From positions 1 through 57,815 of the forward strand of contig SFFD01000007.1 in NCBI GenBank assembly GCA_004556975.1: a DNA stretch of 57,815 nucleotides, in the 5' to 3' direction. A model generated the notes under the pieces. That model was given only the letters and a program-made list of their open reading frames with translations, was not told the DNA's origin and did not search any database. How positions within the stretch are numbered: position 1 is the first letter of the stretch; each line of letters begins with the position of its first letter. Shown here piece after piece: positions 41,241 to 49,848 of the stretch. Position numbers and translations under genes: made by a program. Source of the DNA: Oscillospiraceae bacterium. GTDB taxonomy: Bacteria > Bacillota > Clostridia > Oscillospirales > Ruminococcaceae.

Positions 41241-42037
41241 ATATTCCGCAAATAACAGCTGGTTTTTCCATCGGGCCGTTTACAATTACAAATACTATTG
41301 TGTGGACCTGGCTTATAGTCGCGGTGCTTTCGGTCGTGTTTATATGGCTTGGGCATGGGCTTAAGGTAAAGCCCGTGGGAAAGAAACAGATTGTTGCCGA
41401 AGCGATATACGGAGCCATAGGAAACATGGTAAATGAAACCATGGGGCCGGAAAGCAGGGGATTTATTCCGTATTTCATAGCACTGTTCTCCTTTTTGCTG
41501 GTCTGCAACATAAGCGGATTCTGGGGAATGGGAATTGTGCGTCAGCCTACGGCAGATATTGCAACTCCGCTTGCCCTTGCAATACTTACTTTTTTGCTGA
41601 ACCACGGAAACAGCATAAGAGTAAACGGAATAAAGAATTATCTTAAAGGCTATATCGAGCCGTTTCCGGTGCTGCTGCCCATAAACATCCTCGGCGAGCT
41701 TGCAAGCCCGGTTTCGCTTACCTTCCGTATGTTCGGAAACCTTTTGGGCGGACTTATTATCGGCGTTCTTGTTTATTCAATGCTAATCGGCTCAAATGCG
41801 GTTCCTATTTGGGTTGTGGTCGCTTCGCTGGTGCTGTGCGCACTGTTGCTTACCAACCAGATAAGCAAGCTTAAAGCCCTTCACGGAATGAAGAAAAAGC
41901 TTGTAATGCTTCTTGCGGTAATCTGCTTCCTGCCAATCGGGATAACGCTTTTCATTCACGGATATTTCGACATTTTTGCCGGATTCCTGCAGACGTACAT
42001 TTTCTGTCTGCTTTCAATGGTGTATATTACGCCGTAA
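41237..42037 (+). CDS. atpB: F0F1 ATP synthase subunit a
   Basis: The 266-residue stator channel subunit. The essential arginine is in SPVSLTFRMFGNLLGGLI, and the final helix is FLQTYIFCLLSMVYI. It forms the two ion half-channels against the c-ring. The ATG overlaps the atpI stop (ATGA) after AAAGGAGG. Confidence 0.96.
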   Translation: MNIPQITAGFSIGPFTITNTIVWTWLIVAVLSVVFIWLGHGLKVKPVGKKQIVAEAIYGAIGNMVNETMGPESRGFIPYFIALFSFLLVCNISGFWGMGIVRQPTADIATPLALAILTFLLNHGNSIRVNGIKNYLKGYIEPFPVLLPINILGELASPVSLTFRMFGNLLGGLIIGVLVYSMLIGSNAVPIWVVVASLVLCALLLTNQISKLKALHGMKKKLVMLLAVICFLPIGITLFIHGYFDIFAGFLQTYIFCLLSMVYITP

Positions 42038-42085
42038 TGCAAATTGTATAAAAAATTTATTTTTTAACAAAGGAGAACAAATTTT

Positions 42086-42352
42086 ATGAACATCAACATT
42101 TCAGGACAGGATCTTATTCTTGCTGCCAGCGCAATAGGCGCAGGACTTTCCGTCGGCATTGCTGCAATCGGCCCCGGCATCGGCGAAGGCTTTGCAGCAG
42201 GTAAAGCAGTTGAGGCTCTCGGCCGTCAGCCGGAAGCAATGAGCAAAATCAGAACTCTTATGCTTCTCGGTCAGGCTGTTTCTGAAACTACCGGTATTTA
42301 CGGACTTGTTATTGCAATTCTTATCCTCTTTGCAAAACCCCTTATCGGCTAA
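42086..42352 (+). CDS. atpE: F0F1 ATP synthase subunit c with two-carboxylate ion site
   Basis: An 88-residue hairpin of two TM helices that builds the rotor ring. The helix-1 motif is GPGIGEGFAAGKA, with Glu34. Helix 2 has GQAVSETTGIYG, with Glu67, Thr68, Thr69 and Tyr72. In the Ilyobacter numbering these are positions 32 and 65-70. Glu at both carboxylate positions is the arrangement described for the Fusobacterium nucleatum Na+ c-ring. This predicts Na+ coupling; the polar Thr in place of Ser66 is compatible but not proof. The gene lies behind AAAGGAGA. Confidence 0.94.
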   Translation: MNINISGQDLILAASAIGAGLSVGIAAIGPGIGEGFAAGKAVEALGRQPEAMSKIRTLMLLGQAVSETTGIYGLVIAILILFAKPLIG

Positions 42353-42394
42353 TAAACCACAACCTGAAATTTAACAAGAAAGTTTGGTAACATT

Positions 42395-42898
42395 ATGGAA
42401 TGGTTAATCAAGTTGGATGCCGATTTGTTAAGACAGGTCGCCATTCAGATCGCCACATTCCTTGTTTTCTTCGTTATAGTAAAGGTATTCTTTGCTGACA
42501 AGATTAAAGAGGTGCTTGCGAAAAGGCAGGAAGCCATTGAGCATGACCTTACGGAAGCGGCCAAGGCAAACGAGGACGCCAAAAAGCTTGAAGCGCAGTA
42601 TACCGAGGTTATGAAGGGCGCAATGGACGAAAAGACCGACATCCTTCGCTCCGCCACCGAGGACGGAAAGAAGATGAAGGAGCAAATCGTTACAGAGGCA
42701 AGGGAACAGGCGGAAACGATAATCGAAAACGCCAGAAAGGAAATTGACAGAGAGCGTACTCAGGCGGAAAAAGAGCTGAGGGATTCCATAGTCGATATGA
42801 CCATCGACGCGGCGGAAAAAATCTCCGGCAAGACTTTTACGGAAGAGGATCACGCCAGGCTTATCAATGAATCCATCTCCATGATCAAGGAGGTGTAA
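42395..42898 (+). CDS. atpF: F0F1 ATP synthase subunit b
   Basis: A 167-residue peripheral stalk subunit: one N-terminal TM helix (about 15-33), then a long charged coiled coil (HDLTEAAKANEDAKKLEAQ and onwards) that reaches to F1. Length is typical. It overlaps nothing but is followed seven bases later by atpH, whose AAGGAGGTG site lies inside its end. Confidence 0.94.
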   Translation: MEWLIKLDADLLRQVAIQIATFLVFFVIVKVFFADKIKEVLAKRQEAIEHDLTEAAKANEDAKKLEAQYTEVMKGAMDEKTDILRSATEDGKKMKEQIVTEAREQAETIIENARKEIDRERTQAEKELRDSIVDMTIDAAEKISGKTFTEEDHARLINESISMIKEV

Positions 42899-42905
42899 TT
42901 CGGAA

Positions 42906-43442
42906 ATGAGCCTTGCGGTTAAAAGATACGCCGAAGCGCTTTTGGACGTGTGCTTTGAAGAAAAGTGCCAGGACGATGTTTATGCCGAATTCAAAATGCT
43001 TTATGAGCAGATGAAAGAAGACAAAGAGTTTGAGCGCCTTGTTACGGAAAGCGTGCTTTCTTCCGAAGAGAAGAAGGAGCTTTTTGAAAAGGTACTTCCA
43101 AACGGCAGCGCGTATTTTATGAATTTTCTTAAAACCCTGGCGGACAGAGGCCGTGAAAACGAGCTTTTGGATATGTTCCAAGAGTTTGAGCGCGGATATA
43201 AAGAAAGAAACAACATACTTGAAGCAGAGGCTGTTACCGCAGTTGAAATGACTGCGGAGCAGGTGCAGAGAGTTACCGCGGAGCTTTCTGAAAAATACGG
43301 CAAAACCGTAGTGCTGAAAACCTCCGTAGATCCTTCAATCATTGGCGGAATGGTGCTTTATGTGGGCAACGAAATGCTTGACGCCAGTGTAAAGGCAAGG
43401 TTTGAAGGCCTTAAAAAGCAGCTTAAGACCATACAATTATAA
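42906..43442 (+). CDS. atpH: F0F1 ATP synthase subunit delta
   Basis: A 178-residue stalk cap that joins subunit b to the top of F1. The N-terminal six-helix domain begins AVKRYAEALLDVC. The C-terminal motif KTSVDPSIIGGMVLYVGN is diagnostic for the family. Confidence 0.94.
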   Translation: MSLAVKRYAEALLDVCFEEKCQDDVYAEFKMLYEQMKEDKEFERLVTESVLSSEEKKELFEKVLPNGSAYFMNFLKTLADRGRENELLDMFQEFERGYKERNNILEAEAVTAVEMTAEQVQRVTAELSEKYGKTVVLKTSVDPSIIGGMVLYVGNEMLDASVKARFEGLKKQLKTIQL

Positions 43443-43467
43443 GAAAAAGGGGCATGGAAAAGTTACG

Positions 43468-44979
43468 ATGAATCTCAGACCCGATGAAATAAACAAGCTG
43501 ATCAAAGAACAGATCAGAAATTATGAGGGCCGCCTTGAAACCGCGCAGTACGGCACGGTTGTTCAGGTCGGCGACGGTATCGCGAGAGTTTACGGGCTTG
43601 ACAATGCAATGGCGGGCGAGCTTATTGAGTTTCCCGGAGAGGTTTACGGCATGGTTCAGAACCTTGAAGAGAACAACATAGGCTGCGTGCTCCTCGGCGA
43701 TGACAGCAATATCGTTGAGGGCGACAAAGTCCGCTGTACCGGAAAGATTGTTTCCGTTCCGGTCGGCGAAGCCATGATTGGCAGAGTTGTCAACGCACTG
43801 GGTCAGCCCATAGACGGCAAAGGCCCCATAGCGGCGAAAGAATACCGTCAGGTAGAAAAGAAAGCTCACGGTGTTATTGAAAGAAAATCCGTTGACACCC
43901 CGCTCCAGACTGGTTATAAAGCCATAGACAGCCTTATTCCTATCGGTCGCGGCCAGCGTGAGCTTATCATCGGCGACAGACAGACCGGTAAAACCGCTCT
44001 TGCCGTCGATACCATTATCAATCAGAAGGGCGAAAACGTAATCTGCATTTACGTCGCCATCGGACAAAAGGCTTCCACCGTTGCACAGATAGTGCAGAAG
44101 CTTACCGAAGCGGGCGCAATGGATTACAGCCTTGTAGTTGCCGCCACCGCTGCGGAGAAGGCTCCGCTGCAATATCTTGCGCCCTATTCCGGCGTAGCCA
44201 TCGCCGAATATTTTATGGACGAGGGCAAGGACGTGCTTATCGTCTACGATGACCTTTCCAAGCACGCCGTTGCATACCGTTCCATGGCGCTTTTGCTCAA
44301 GCGCGCTCCCGGACGTGAAGCTTACCCCGGCGACGTTTTCTATCTTCACTCCAGACTGCTTGAAAGAGCGGCAAAGCTTGCAAAGGGCGGCTCCATCACC
44401 GCATTGCCGATAATCGAAACCCAGGCGGGCGACATTTCGGCATATATTCCCACTAACGTAATATCCATCACCGACGGTCAGATATTCCTTGAAACGGAGC
44501 TGTTTAACGAGGGCGTTCGTCCCGCAGTTAACCCCGGTATTTCAGTAAGCCGCGTCGGCGGTGCCGCACAGATTAAATCCATGAAGAAAATTGCCGGTCC
44601 TTTGCGTATTGAATACGCCCAGTACCGCGAGCTTGCGGGATTTGCACAGTTCGGCGCCGACCTTGATAAGGAAACCAAAGCACAGCTTGAAAAGGGCAAA
44701 CGCATTGTTGAGATTCTTAAACAGGATCAGTATGCGCCCATGAGAGTTGAAGACCAGGTTCTTATCATTTTTGCTGTTTCCAACAACTTCTGCAACGATG
44801 TGCCCGTTGAGGATATGAAACGTTTTGAAAAAGAGCTTATTGAATTTGCAAGATATCACCATGCCGACTTGCTTGAAGAGCTTAAAAACACCAATAATTT
44901 CGGCAAGGAGCTTCAGGCCAGGGCGGCGGATGTCGTAAAAGAGTTCAAAGCAGGCTTTGTTCCGGGCAAAAACGAGTGA
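43468..44979 (+). CDS. atpA: F0F1 ATP synthase subunit alpha
   Basis: The 503-residue non-catalytic F1 subunit. It opens with MNLRPDEINKLIKEQI, then GDGIARVYGLDNAM. Walker A is GDRQTGKTALAVD; the signature PAVNPGISVSRVGG is also present. The ATG at 43468 is used because upstream in-frame codons belong to atpH in another frame; AAGGGG lies upstream. Confidence 0.97.
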   Translation: MNLRPDEINKLIKEQIRNYEGRLETAQYGTVVQVGDGIARVYGLDNAMAGELIEFPGEVYGMVQNLEENNIGCVLLGDDSNIVEGDKVRCTGKIVSVPVGEAMIGRVVNALGQPIDGKGPIAAKEYRQVEKKAHGVIERKSVDTPLQTGYKAIDSLIPIGRGQRELIIGDRQTGKTALAVDTIINQKGENVICIYVAIGQKASTVAQIVQKLTEAGAMDYSLVVAATAAEKAPLQYLAPYSGVAIAEYFMDEGKDVLIVYDDLSKHAVAYRSMALLLKRAPGREAYPGDVFYLHSRLLERAAKLAKGGSITALPIIETQAGDISAYIPTNVISITDGQIFLETELFNEGVRPAVNPGISVSRVGGAAQIKSMKKIAGPLRIEYAQYRELAGFAQFGADLDKETKAQLEKGKRIVEILKQDQYAPMRVEDQVLIIFAVSNNFCNDVPVEDMKRFEKELIEFARYHHADLLEELKNTNNFGKELQARAADVVKEFKAGFVPGKNE

Positions 44980-44991
44980 TGAGGTGTATTT

Positions 44992-45912
44992 ATGGCTGAT
45001 TCAATGCGTGATATAAAAAGGCGAATAAAAAGCGTCTCATCCACAAAGCAGATCACTCACGCCATGCAGCTTGTTGCCAGCGCAAAGCTTCGCCATGCAA
45101 GAAGTCAGGCGGATGCAAGAAGAGCGTATACAAACTATATAATCGAAACCATGCATATGATTGCGCAGGCGCTTGAAAATGAAGAACCCAATGTTTTTCT
45201 GGAGCAGAACGCCAGCAAGAAGGATCTTTATATTGTAATTACCAGCGATAAGGGTCTTGCGGGCGGTTTTAACTCCGGACTTCTTAAATTTGCTGTTGAA
45301 GTAATGCAGCAAAGCGAAGAAAAGGCTGTTGCGGTTTCAGGTGCAAAGGGTCTTGATTTCTTTAAACGCAGAAATTACGAGATTTTGGGTTCATATATAG
45401 GGGGTTCGGACGAAGCCGACTTTACCGCCGCCGCACGCATAGGCAAAGCGGCGACAACTCTTTTCCTTGAAGGAAAAGTCGGCAGGGTTTATATAATTTA
45501 TAACCGTTTTGTTTCCGTAATAACGCAAAAACCAACTATTGTAAGGCTTCTTCCGCTTACAATAAATGAAATGAAAAACAAAGCGGATGAAATCGATACC
45601 GAAACCGCAAACGGAGAATACACAGCCGAAAGCGGCGTTCTTCCTAAACCCGCGCAATGTATGATTTTTGAGCCAAACGCAGTTTATCTTGCCGCAAAGC
45701 TTATTCCGTCCTATATCAACAACGCCGTTTACGGCGCGTTGCTTGAGAGTGCGGCGGGCGAGCTTGCCAGCAGGCGTATGGCAATGGAAAACGCTACCGA
45801 CAATGCAGATGAGATTATAGGCGACCTCAGCCTTGCGTATAACCGCGCGCGCCAGGGCGCTATCACTCAGGAAATTACCGAAATTGTCAGCGGCGCTGAA
45901 GCCATAAAGTAG
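44992..45912 (+). CDS. atpG: F0F1 ATP synthase subunit gamma
   Basis: The 306-residue central stalk. The N-terminal helix is MRDIKRRIKSVSSTKQITHA, mid-chain SDKGLAGGFN, and the C-terminal helix is MENATDNADEIIGDLSLAYN, all typical. It lies 12 bases after atpA behind GAGGTG. Confidence 0.96.
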   Translation: MADSMRDIKRRIKSVSSTKQITHAMQLVASAKLRHARSQADARRAYTNYIIETMHMIAQALENEEPNVFLEQNASKKDLYIVITSDKGLAGGFNSGLLKFAVEVMQQSEEKAVAVSGAKGLDFFKRRNYEILGSYIGGSDEADFTAAARIGKAATTLFLEGKVGRVYIIYNRFVSVITQKPTIVRLLPLTINEMKNKADEIDTETANGEYTAESGVLPKPAQCMIFEPNAVYLAAKLIPSYINNAVYGALLESAAGELASRRMAMENATDNADEIIGDLSLAYNRARQGAITQEITEIVSGAEAIK

Positions 45913-45923
45913 GGGGTAGGCTT

Positions 45924-46337
45924 GTGAGTGAAAAAGTAATTAAACTGAAAGTTATAACCCCCACAAGGGTATTTTTTGAGGGTGAAGCCGAAAGCTTCAT
46001 CGTAAAAACAAGAGGCGAGGTCGGCGAGTTCGCAGTGCTGGTCGACCATGCTCCCATGACGGCGGCAGTCGGCTTGGGCACGCTTGTTATAAATTTGCCA
46101 AGCGGCGAAAAAAAGACGAGCACCCTTTTCGACGGTTACGCAGTCGTTCAGGAAAACACCGCCGTGATTATTGCGGAAGCCGCCGAATGGCCGGATGAAA
46201 TCGATGCTGAAAGGGCGGAAGCCGCAAAGGAACGCGCAGAAAAGCGCCTTAAACAGTCGGATATAGACTTTGCAAGAGCGCAGAATGCGCTTCTGCGTTC
46301 CATTTCAAGGCTTGAGCTTTACAAACTGCGTAAATAA
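45924..46337 (+). CDS. atpC: F0F1 ATP synthase subunit epsilon (located before atpD)
   Basis: A 137-residue epsilon subunit: an N-terminal beta barrel (ITPTRVFFEGEAESFIVKT, then GEFAVLVDHAPM) and a two-helix C-terminal domain (AERAEAAKERAEKRLKQ). It is the rotor foot and an inhibitor of hydrolysis. The start is GTG at 45924 after AGGGGGTAGG. In most bacteria atpC follows atpD; here it precedes it. Confidence 0.94.
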   Translation: MSEKVIKLKVITPTRVFFEGEAESFIVKTRGEVGEFAVLVDHAPMTAAVGLGTLVINLPSGEKKTSTLFDGYAVVQENTAVIIAEAAEWPDEIDAERAEAAKERAEKRLKQSDIDFARAQNALLRSISRLELYKLRK

Positions 46338-46357
46338 TTAAGGAGGAAAACGAATTC

Positions 46358-47752
46358 GTGAGCAATATAGGAAAAATTGTTCAGGTTATCGGCCCTGTCG
46401 TTGATATAAGATTCGAGGAAGGCCACCTTCCTAAGCTGAACAACGCAATCGAAATCGACAACGCAGGTTCCCGTCTTGTTGTTGAGGTTGCTCAGCATAT
46501 GGGCGACGACGTTGTTCGCTGCGTCGCAATGGATTCCACCGATGGACTTAAAAGAGGTCAGGACTGTGTGGATACCGGTGAACCCATAAAGGTTCCGGTG
46601 GGCAAAGTTACACTCGGAAGAATGGTCAACGTGCTTGGCGAGCCTATCGACGGTATGGAAATGGATACCGAGGGCGTAGAGAAAATGTCCATTCACCAGC
46701 CCGCACCTACCTTTGCAGAACAGAAAACCGAGCCGGAGATTTTTGAAACCGGCATCAAGGTCATCGACCTTATTTGCCCCTACACCAAGGGCGGTAAAAT
46801 CGGCCTTTTCGGCGGCGCGGGCGTAGGCAAAACCGTTCTTATTCAGGAGCTTATCAATAACATAGCCACCGAGCACGGCGGCATTTCCGTTTTCGCCGGC
46901 GTCGGCGAACGCACCCGTGAGGGCAACGACCTCTATTACGAGATGAAAGAATCCGGCGTTCTTAATAAGACCGCCCTCTGCTTCGGCCAGATGAACGAGC
47001 CGCCGGGCGCAAGAATGAGAATTGCCCTTACCGGACTTACCATGGCGGAGTACTTCCGTGATAGAGAGAACCAAGATGTTCTTCTGTTCATAGACAACAT
47101 CTTCCGTTTTACCCAGGCAGGCTCCGAGGTTTCCGCACTGCTTGGCAGAATGCCTTCCGCAGTAGGCTATCAGCCCACCCTTGCAACGGAAATGGGCGCC
47201 TTACAGGAGCGTATTACCTCCACCAACAAAGGCTCAATAACCTCTGTACAGGCGGTTTATGTTCCGGCTGACGACCTTACCGACCCGGCTCCGGCAACCA
47301 CATTTGCGCACCTTGACGCAACCACAGTTCTTTCAAGAAGCATTGTTGAAAAGGGTATTTATCCTGCGGTTGACCCGCTTGATTCCACAAGCCGTATTCT
47401 TGACCCGAATATCGTTGGCGAGGAGCATTACCGCACCGCCCGTGCCGTTCAGGAGATTCTTCAGAAGTACAAAGAGCTTCAGGACATCATCGCGATTCTT
47501 GGTATGGATGAGCTTTCCGAGGAACAGAAGCTTACCGTTTCCCGCGCAAGAAAGGTTGAAAGATTCCTTTCTCAGCCGTTCCACGTTGCAGAGCAGTTCA
47601 CCGGATTTGAGGGCAAATACGTTCCGCTTTCCGAAACGATTCGCGGCTTCAACGAAATCCTTGAAGGAAAGCACGACGATATTCCCGAATCTGCATTTTT
47701 GCTTTCCGGCACCATCGACGATGTTGTTGAAAAGGCAAAAGCAATGGCATAA
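46358..47752 (+). CDS. atpD: F0F1 ATP synthase subunit beta
   Basis: The 464-residue catalytic subunit. Walker A is GGAGVGKTVLIQE, followed by GVGERTREGNDLY (catalytic Glu), LLFIDNIFRFTQAGSE (Walker B) and the DELSEEQK motif. The start is GTG at 46358 with AAGGAGG upstream. It is the last gene of the operon, followed by a good terminator. Confidence 0.97.
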   Translation: MSNIGKIVQVIGPVVDIRFEEGHLPKLNNAIEIDNAGSRLVVEVAQHMGDDVVRCVAMDSTDGLKRGQDCVDTGEPIKVPVGKVTLGRMVNVLGEPIDGMEMDTEGVEKMSIHQPAPTFAEQKTEPEIFETGIKVIDLICPYTKGGKIGLFGGAGVGKTVLIQELINNIATEHGGISVFAGVGERTREGNDLYYEMKESGVLNKTALCFGQMNEPPGARMRIALTGLTMAEYFRDRENQDVLLFIDNIFRFTQAGSEVSALLGRMPSAVGYQPTLATEMGALQERITSTNKGSITSVQAVYVPADDLTDPAPATTFAHLDATTVLSRSIVEKGIYPAVDPLDSTSRILDPNIVGEEHYRTARAVQEILQKYKELQDIIAILGMDELSEEQKLTVSRARKVERFLSQPFHVAEQFTGFEGKYVPLSETIRGFNEILEGKHDDIPESAFLLSGTIDDVVEKAKAMA

Positions 47753-47779
47753 TAATTTTGAGCACGCAGCCTTGCGTGA

Positions 47780-47819
47780 AAATGAGCACCGATATTTTTT
47801 TCGGTGCTCATTTTTTGTA
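47780..47819 (+). terminator. Terminator of the ATP synthase operon
   Basis: A 13-bp stem (47780-47792 with 47801-47813) around an eight-base loop, followed by TTTT. Confidence 0.9.
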
Positions 47820-47972
47820 AAAGGCGCAAATTACATAAAATCACGTAATTAAGCAGATTATATTTAAAAATTTAGCACATACAGCAAAAAATTTTAAAAA
47901 ATATTCATTACTTGTTTGATGAAAAAGGGTAAACTTTATTAAAATAAAATCAGCAAAGGAGGTATTTAAAAT

Positions 47973-49664
47973 ATGAAAAGCAAAAAGTTTTTGAGCACGA
48001 TGCTTGCCGTTGCAATTTGCATTTTGGCATTTGCGGGCTGCAATAAACAGCAGGAAGGCGTAATGCAAGGCGAAAGCAGCAACAGCAGCCAAAGCGGCAC
48101 ACAGACCGAATATTCCGACGCAAAGCAAATCGTCCTTTCCGACGATGGCATAACCGTGGACGGAAAAACCGTTGCCGCGGGCGAAAGCGAAAGCAGCGTT
48201 ACTGTGGGCGGCGAAATTATTTACTACCACGATATGGATAATTACGAGAGCGGCAACGAATACGGCGACGGCAACAATTCCGACAGGCATACGGCGGAGG
48301 AAGCCGCCGGTCAAACCCTTGTCACGATAACCGAGGCGGGAACCTACCGCATAAGCGGAAGCCTTAAGGGGCAGCTTGCGGTTGACCTTGGAGAAAATGC
48401 CGTTTCGGATCCGGATGCGGTGGTAAGCCTTGTATTGGACGGAGTGGACATTACCTGCGATATAGCGCCCGCGGTAATATTCTATAATGTTTATGAATGT
48501 TCTGACAGCGCTTTTGACACAAAAGGGAAAGCAGATACCGCCGGAGCGGGCGCAAACGTAGTGATTGCGGACGGCAGCGAAAACCGCATAAGCGGTTCTT
48601 ATGTCGCGGAAATATATAAAGACGGCAATAACGAGGAATGCTTTGCAAAATTTGACGGTGCGTTTTATTCAAAACAAAGCATAAATATAAACGGCGGCGA
48701 CTTAAATACGGGAAAACTCTATATTGAAGCAGAGAACGAAGGACTCTGTTCCGAACTGCATTTAACCGTGAACGGCGGCAATATTTATATAAACGCGCAG
48801 GATGACGGCATAAATACAAACGAGGACAGAATCTCTGTAACAACGGTAAACGGCGGTTATCTTTATGTTAACGGCGGCCTTGGCGAAGAGGGCGACGGCA
48901 TTGATTCAAACGGCTATATAACAGTAAACGGCGGTACGGTTTTTGCCGTCGCAAACGGAAGGACGGGCGACGGCGGCATAGACGCCGACTGTGATATTAC
49001 CGTAAACGGCGGCACCCTGATGGCTTTCGGCTCCCGCAACGAAAGCATTTCTGAAAATTCTCTTCAGAACTGTATGGAACTTTCTTTTAATCTTACAAGA
49101 ACAGCCGATAAGGGTATTGCAATAACCGCTCCGGACGGAAACACGGTTATCGAGGCGATTTGCGAGAGGGAATTTTCCTATGCGTCATTTTCATCTCATA
49201 AGCTTGAGCAGAATACGGAATATACGGTAACATTAGACGGAACAAAGCAGTCATATACCGCAATGAGCATAGACTTTGATATAAACCCGGGAATTATAGG
49301 AAGCGGACGCAGCGACAAAATAGTGATAAATAACCCGATTATTACCGAACTTCCTGAAGGATTTGAAGAATGGATGAAGTCGGACACTAACATTCCCGAA
49401 AACATAAGAGAATGGCTGGAGGATATTTCGCGCTCTATTACCGGTCAGCCCATAGAAGTGCCGCGTCCTGTGGAACCCAGACTGGAGACCCAAGGCAACC
49501 CCGGTGCAGGTGAAGGGCAGATGAGCACCGAAGGTCAACAGCCAAACGAAAATCAGAAGAATAACCCTGCATCAGAAAAAAGCGATACAAATTCCGTTGC
49601 TGCTTCGGATAAATTTGTATTAACGGATATAATTACAAGATTTATAGGGGTCAAAGACGCATAA
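47973..49664 (+). CDS. Carbohydrate-binding beta-helix lipoprotein (Cthe_2159-like)
   Basis: A 563-residue lipoprotein (lipobox LAFAGC). After a Ser/Gln-rich linker comes a domain of repeated NGG turns (ITVNGGTVFAV, ITVNGGTLMAF) with DDGIN and GDGIDSNG segments, the pattern of the Cthe_2159/DUF4353 parallel beta helix that binds acidic polysaccharides with Ca2+. An Ala/Gly-poor tail of about 90 residues rich in Pro, Asn and Gln ends it. AAAGGAGG precedes the ATG. It is probably surface-exposed; an enzyme activity is not indicated. Confidence 0.82.
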   Translation: MKSKKFLSTMLAVAICILAFAGCNKQQEGVMQGESSNSSQSGTQTEYSDAKQIVLSDDGITVDGKTVAAGESESSVTVGGEIIYYHDMDNYESGNEYGDGNNSDRHTAEEAAGQTLVTITEAGTYRISGSLKGQLAVDLGENAVSDPDAVVSLVLDGVDITCDIAPAVIFYNVYECSDSAFDTKGKADTAGAGANVVIADGSENRISGSYVAEIYKDGNNEECFAKFDGAFYSKQSININGGDLNTGKLYIEAENEGLCSELHLTVNGGNIYINAQDDGINTNEDRISVTTVNGGYLYVNGGLGEEGDGIDSNGYITVNGGTVFAVANGRTGDGGIDADCDITVNGGTLMAFGSRNESISENSLQNCMELSFNLTRTADKGIAITAPDGNTVIEAICEREFSYASFSSHKLEQNTEYTVTLDGTKQSYTAMSIDFDINPGIIGSGRSDKIVINNPIITELPEGFEEWMKSDTNIPENIREWLEDISRSITGQPIEVPRPVEPRLETQGNPGAGEGQMSTEGQQPNENQKNNPASEKSDTNSVAASDKFVLTDIITRFIGVKDA

Positions 49665-49750
49665 AACAGAATATAAAATGAATTTTGCCCGAAAATTATC
49701 TTTCTTTTTATCTAAATTCGCAATTTAACAATTTGTTTTTAGGATAATGC

Positions 49751-49779
49751 TTGAAATAATGACGACAAACAGATATAAT
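49751..49779 (+). promoter_or_regulatory. Promoter of the foldase pair
   Basis: TTGAAA at 49751-49756, a 17-base spacer, and a perfect TATAAT at 49774-49779. Confidence 0.75.
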
Positions 49780-49848
49780 ATATAATTGTCATTTAATATG
49801 CCGGTCAATTTCGGCAGGCAATCTTAAAAACAATAAGGATGGTTTATT

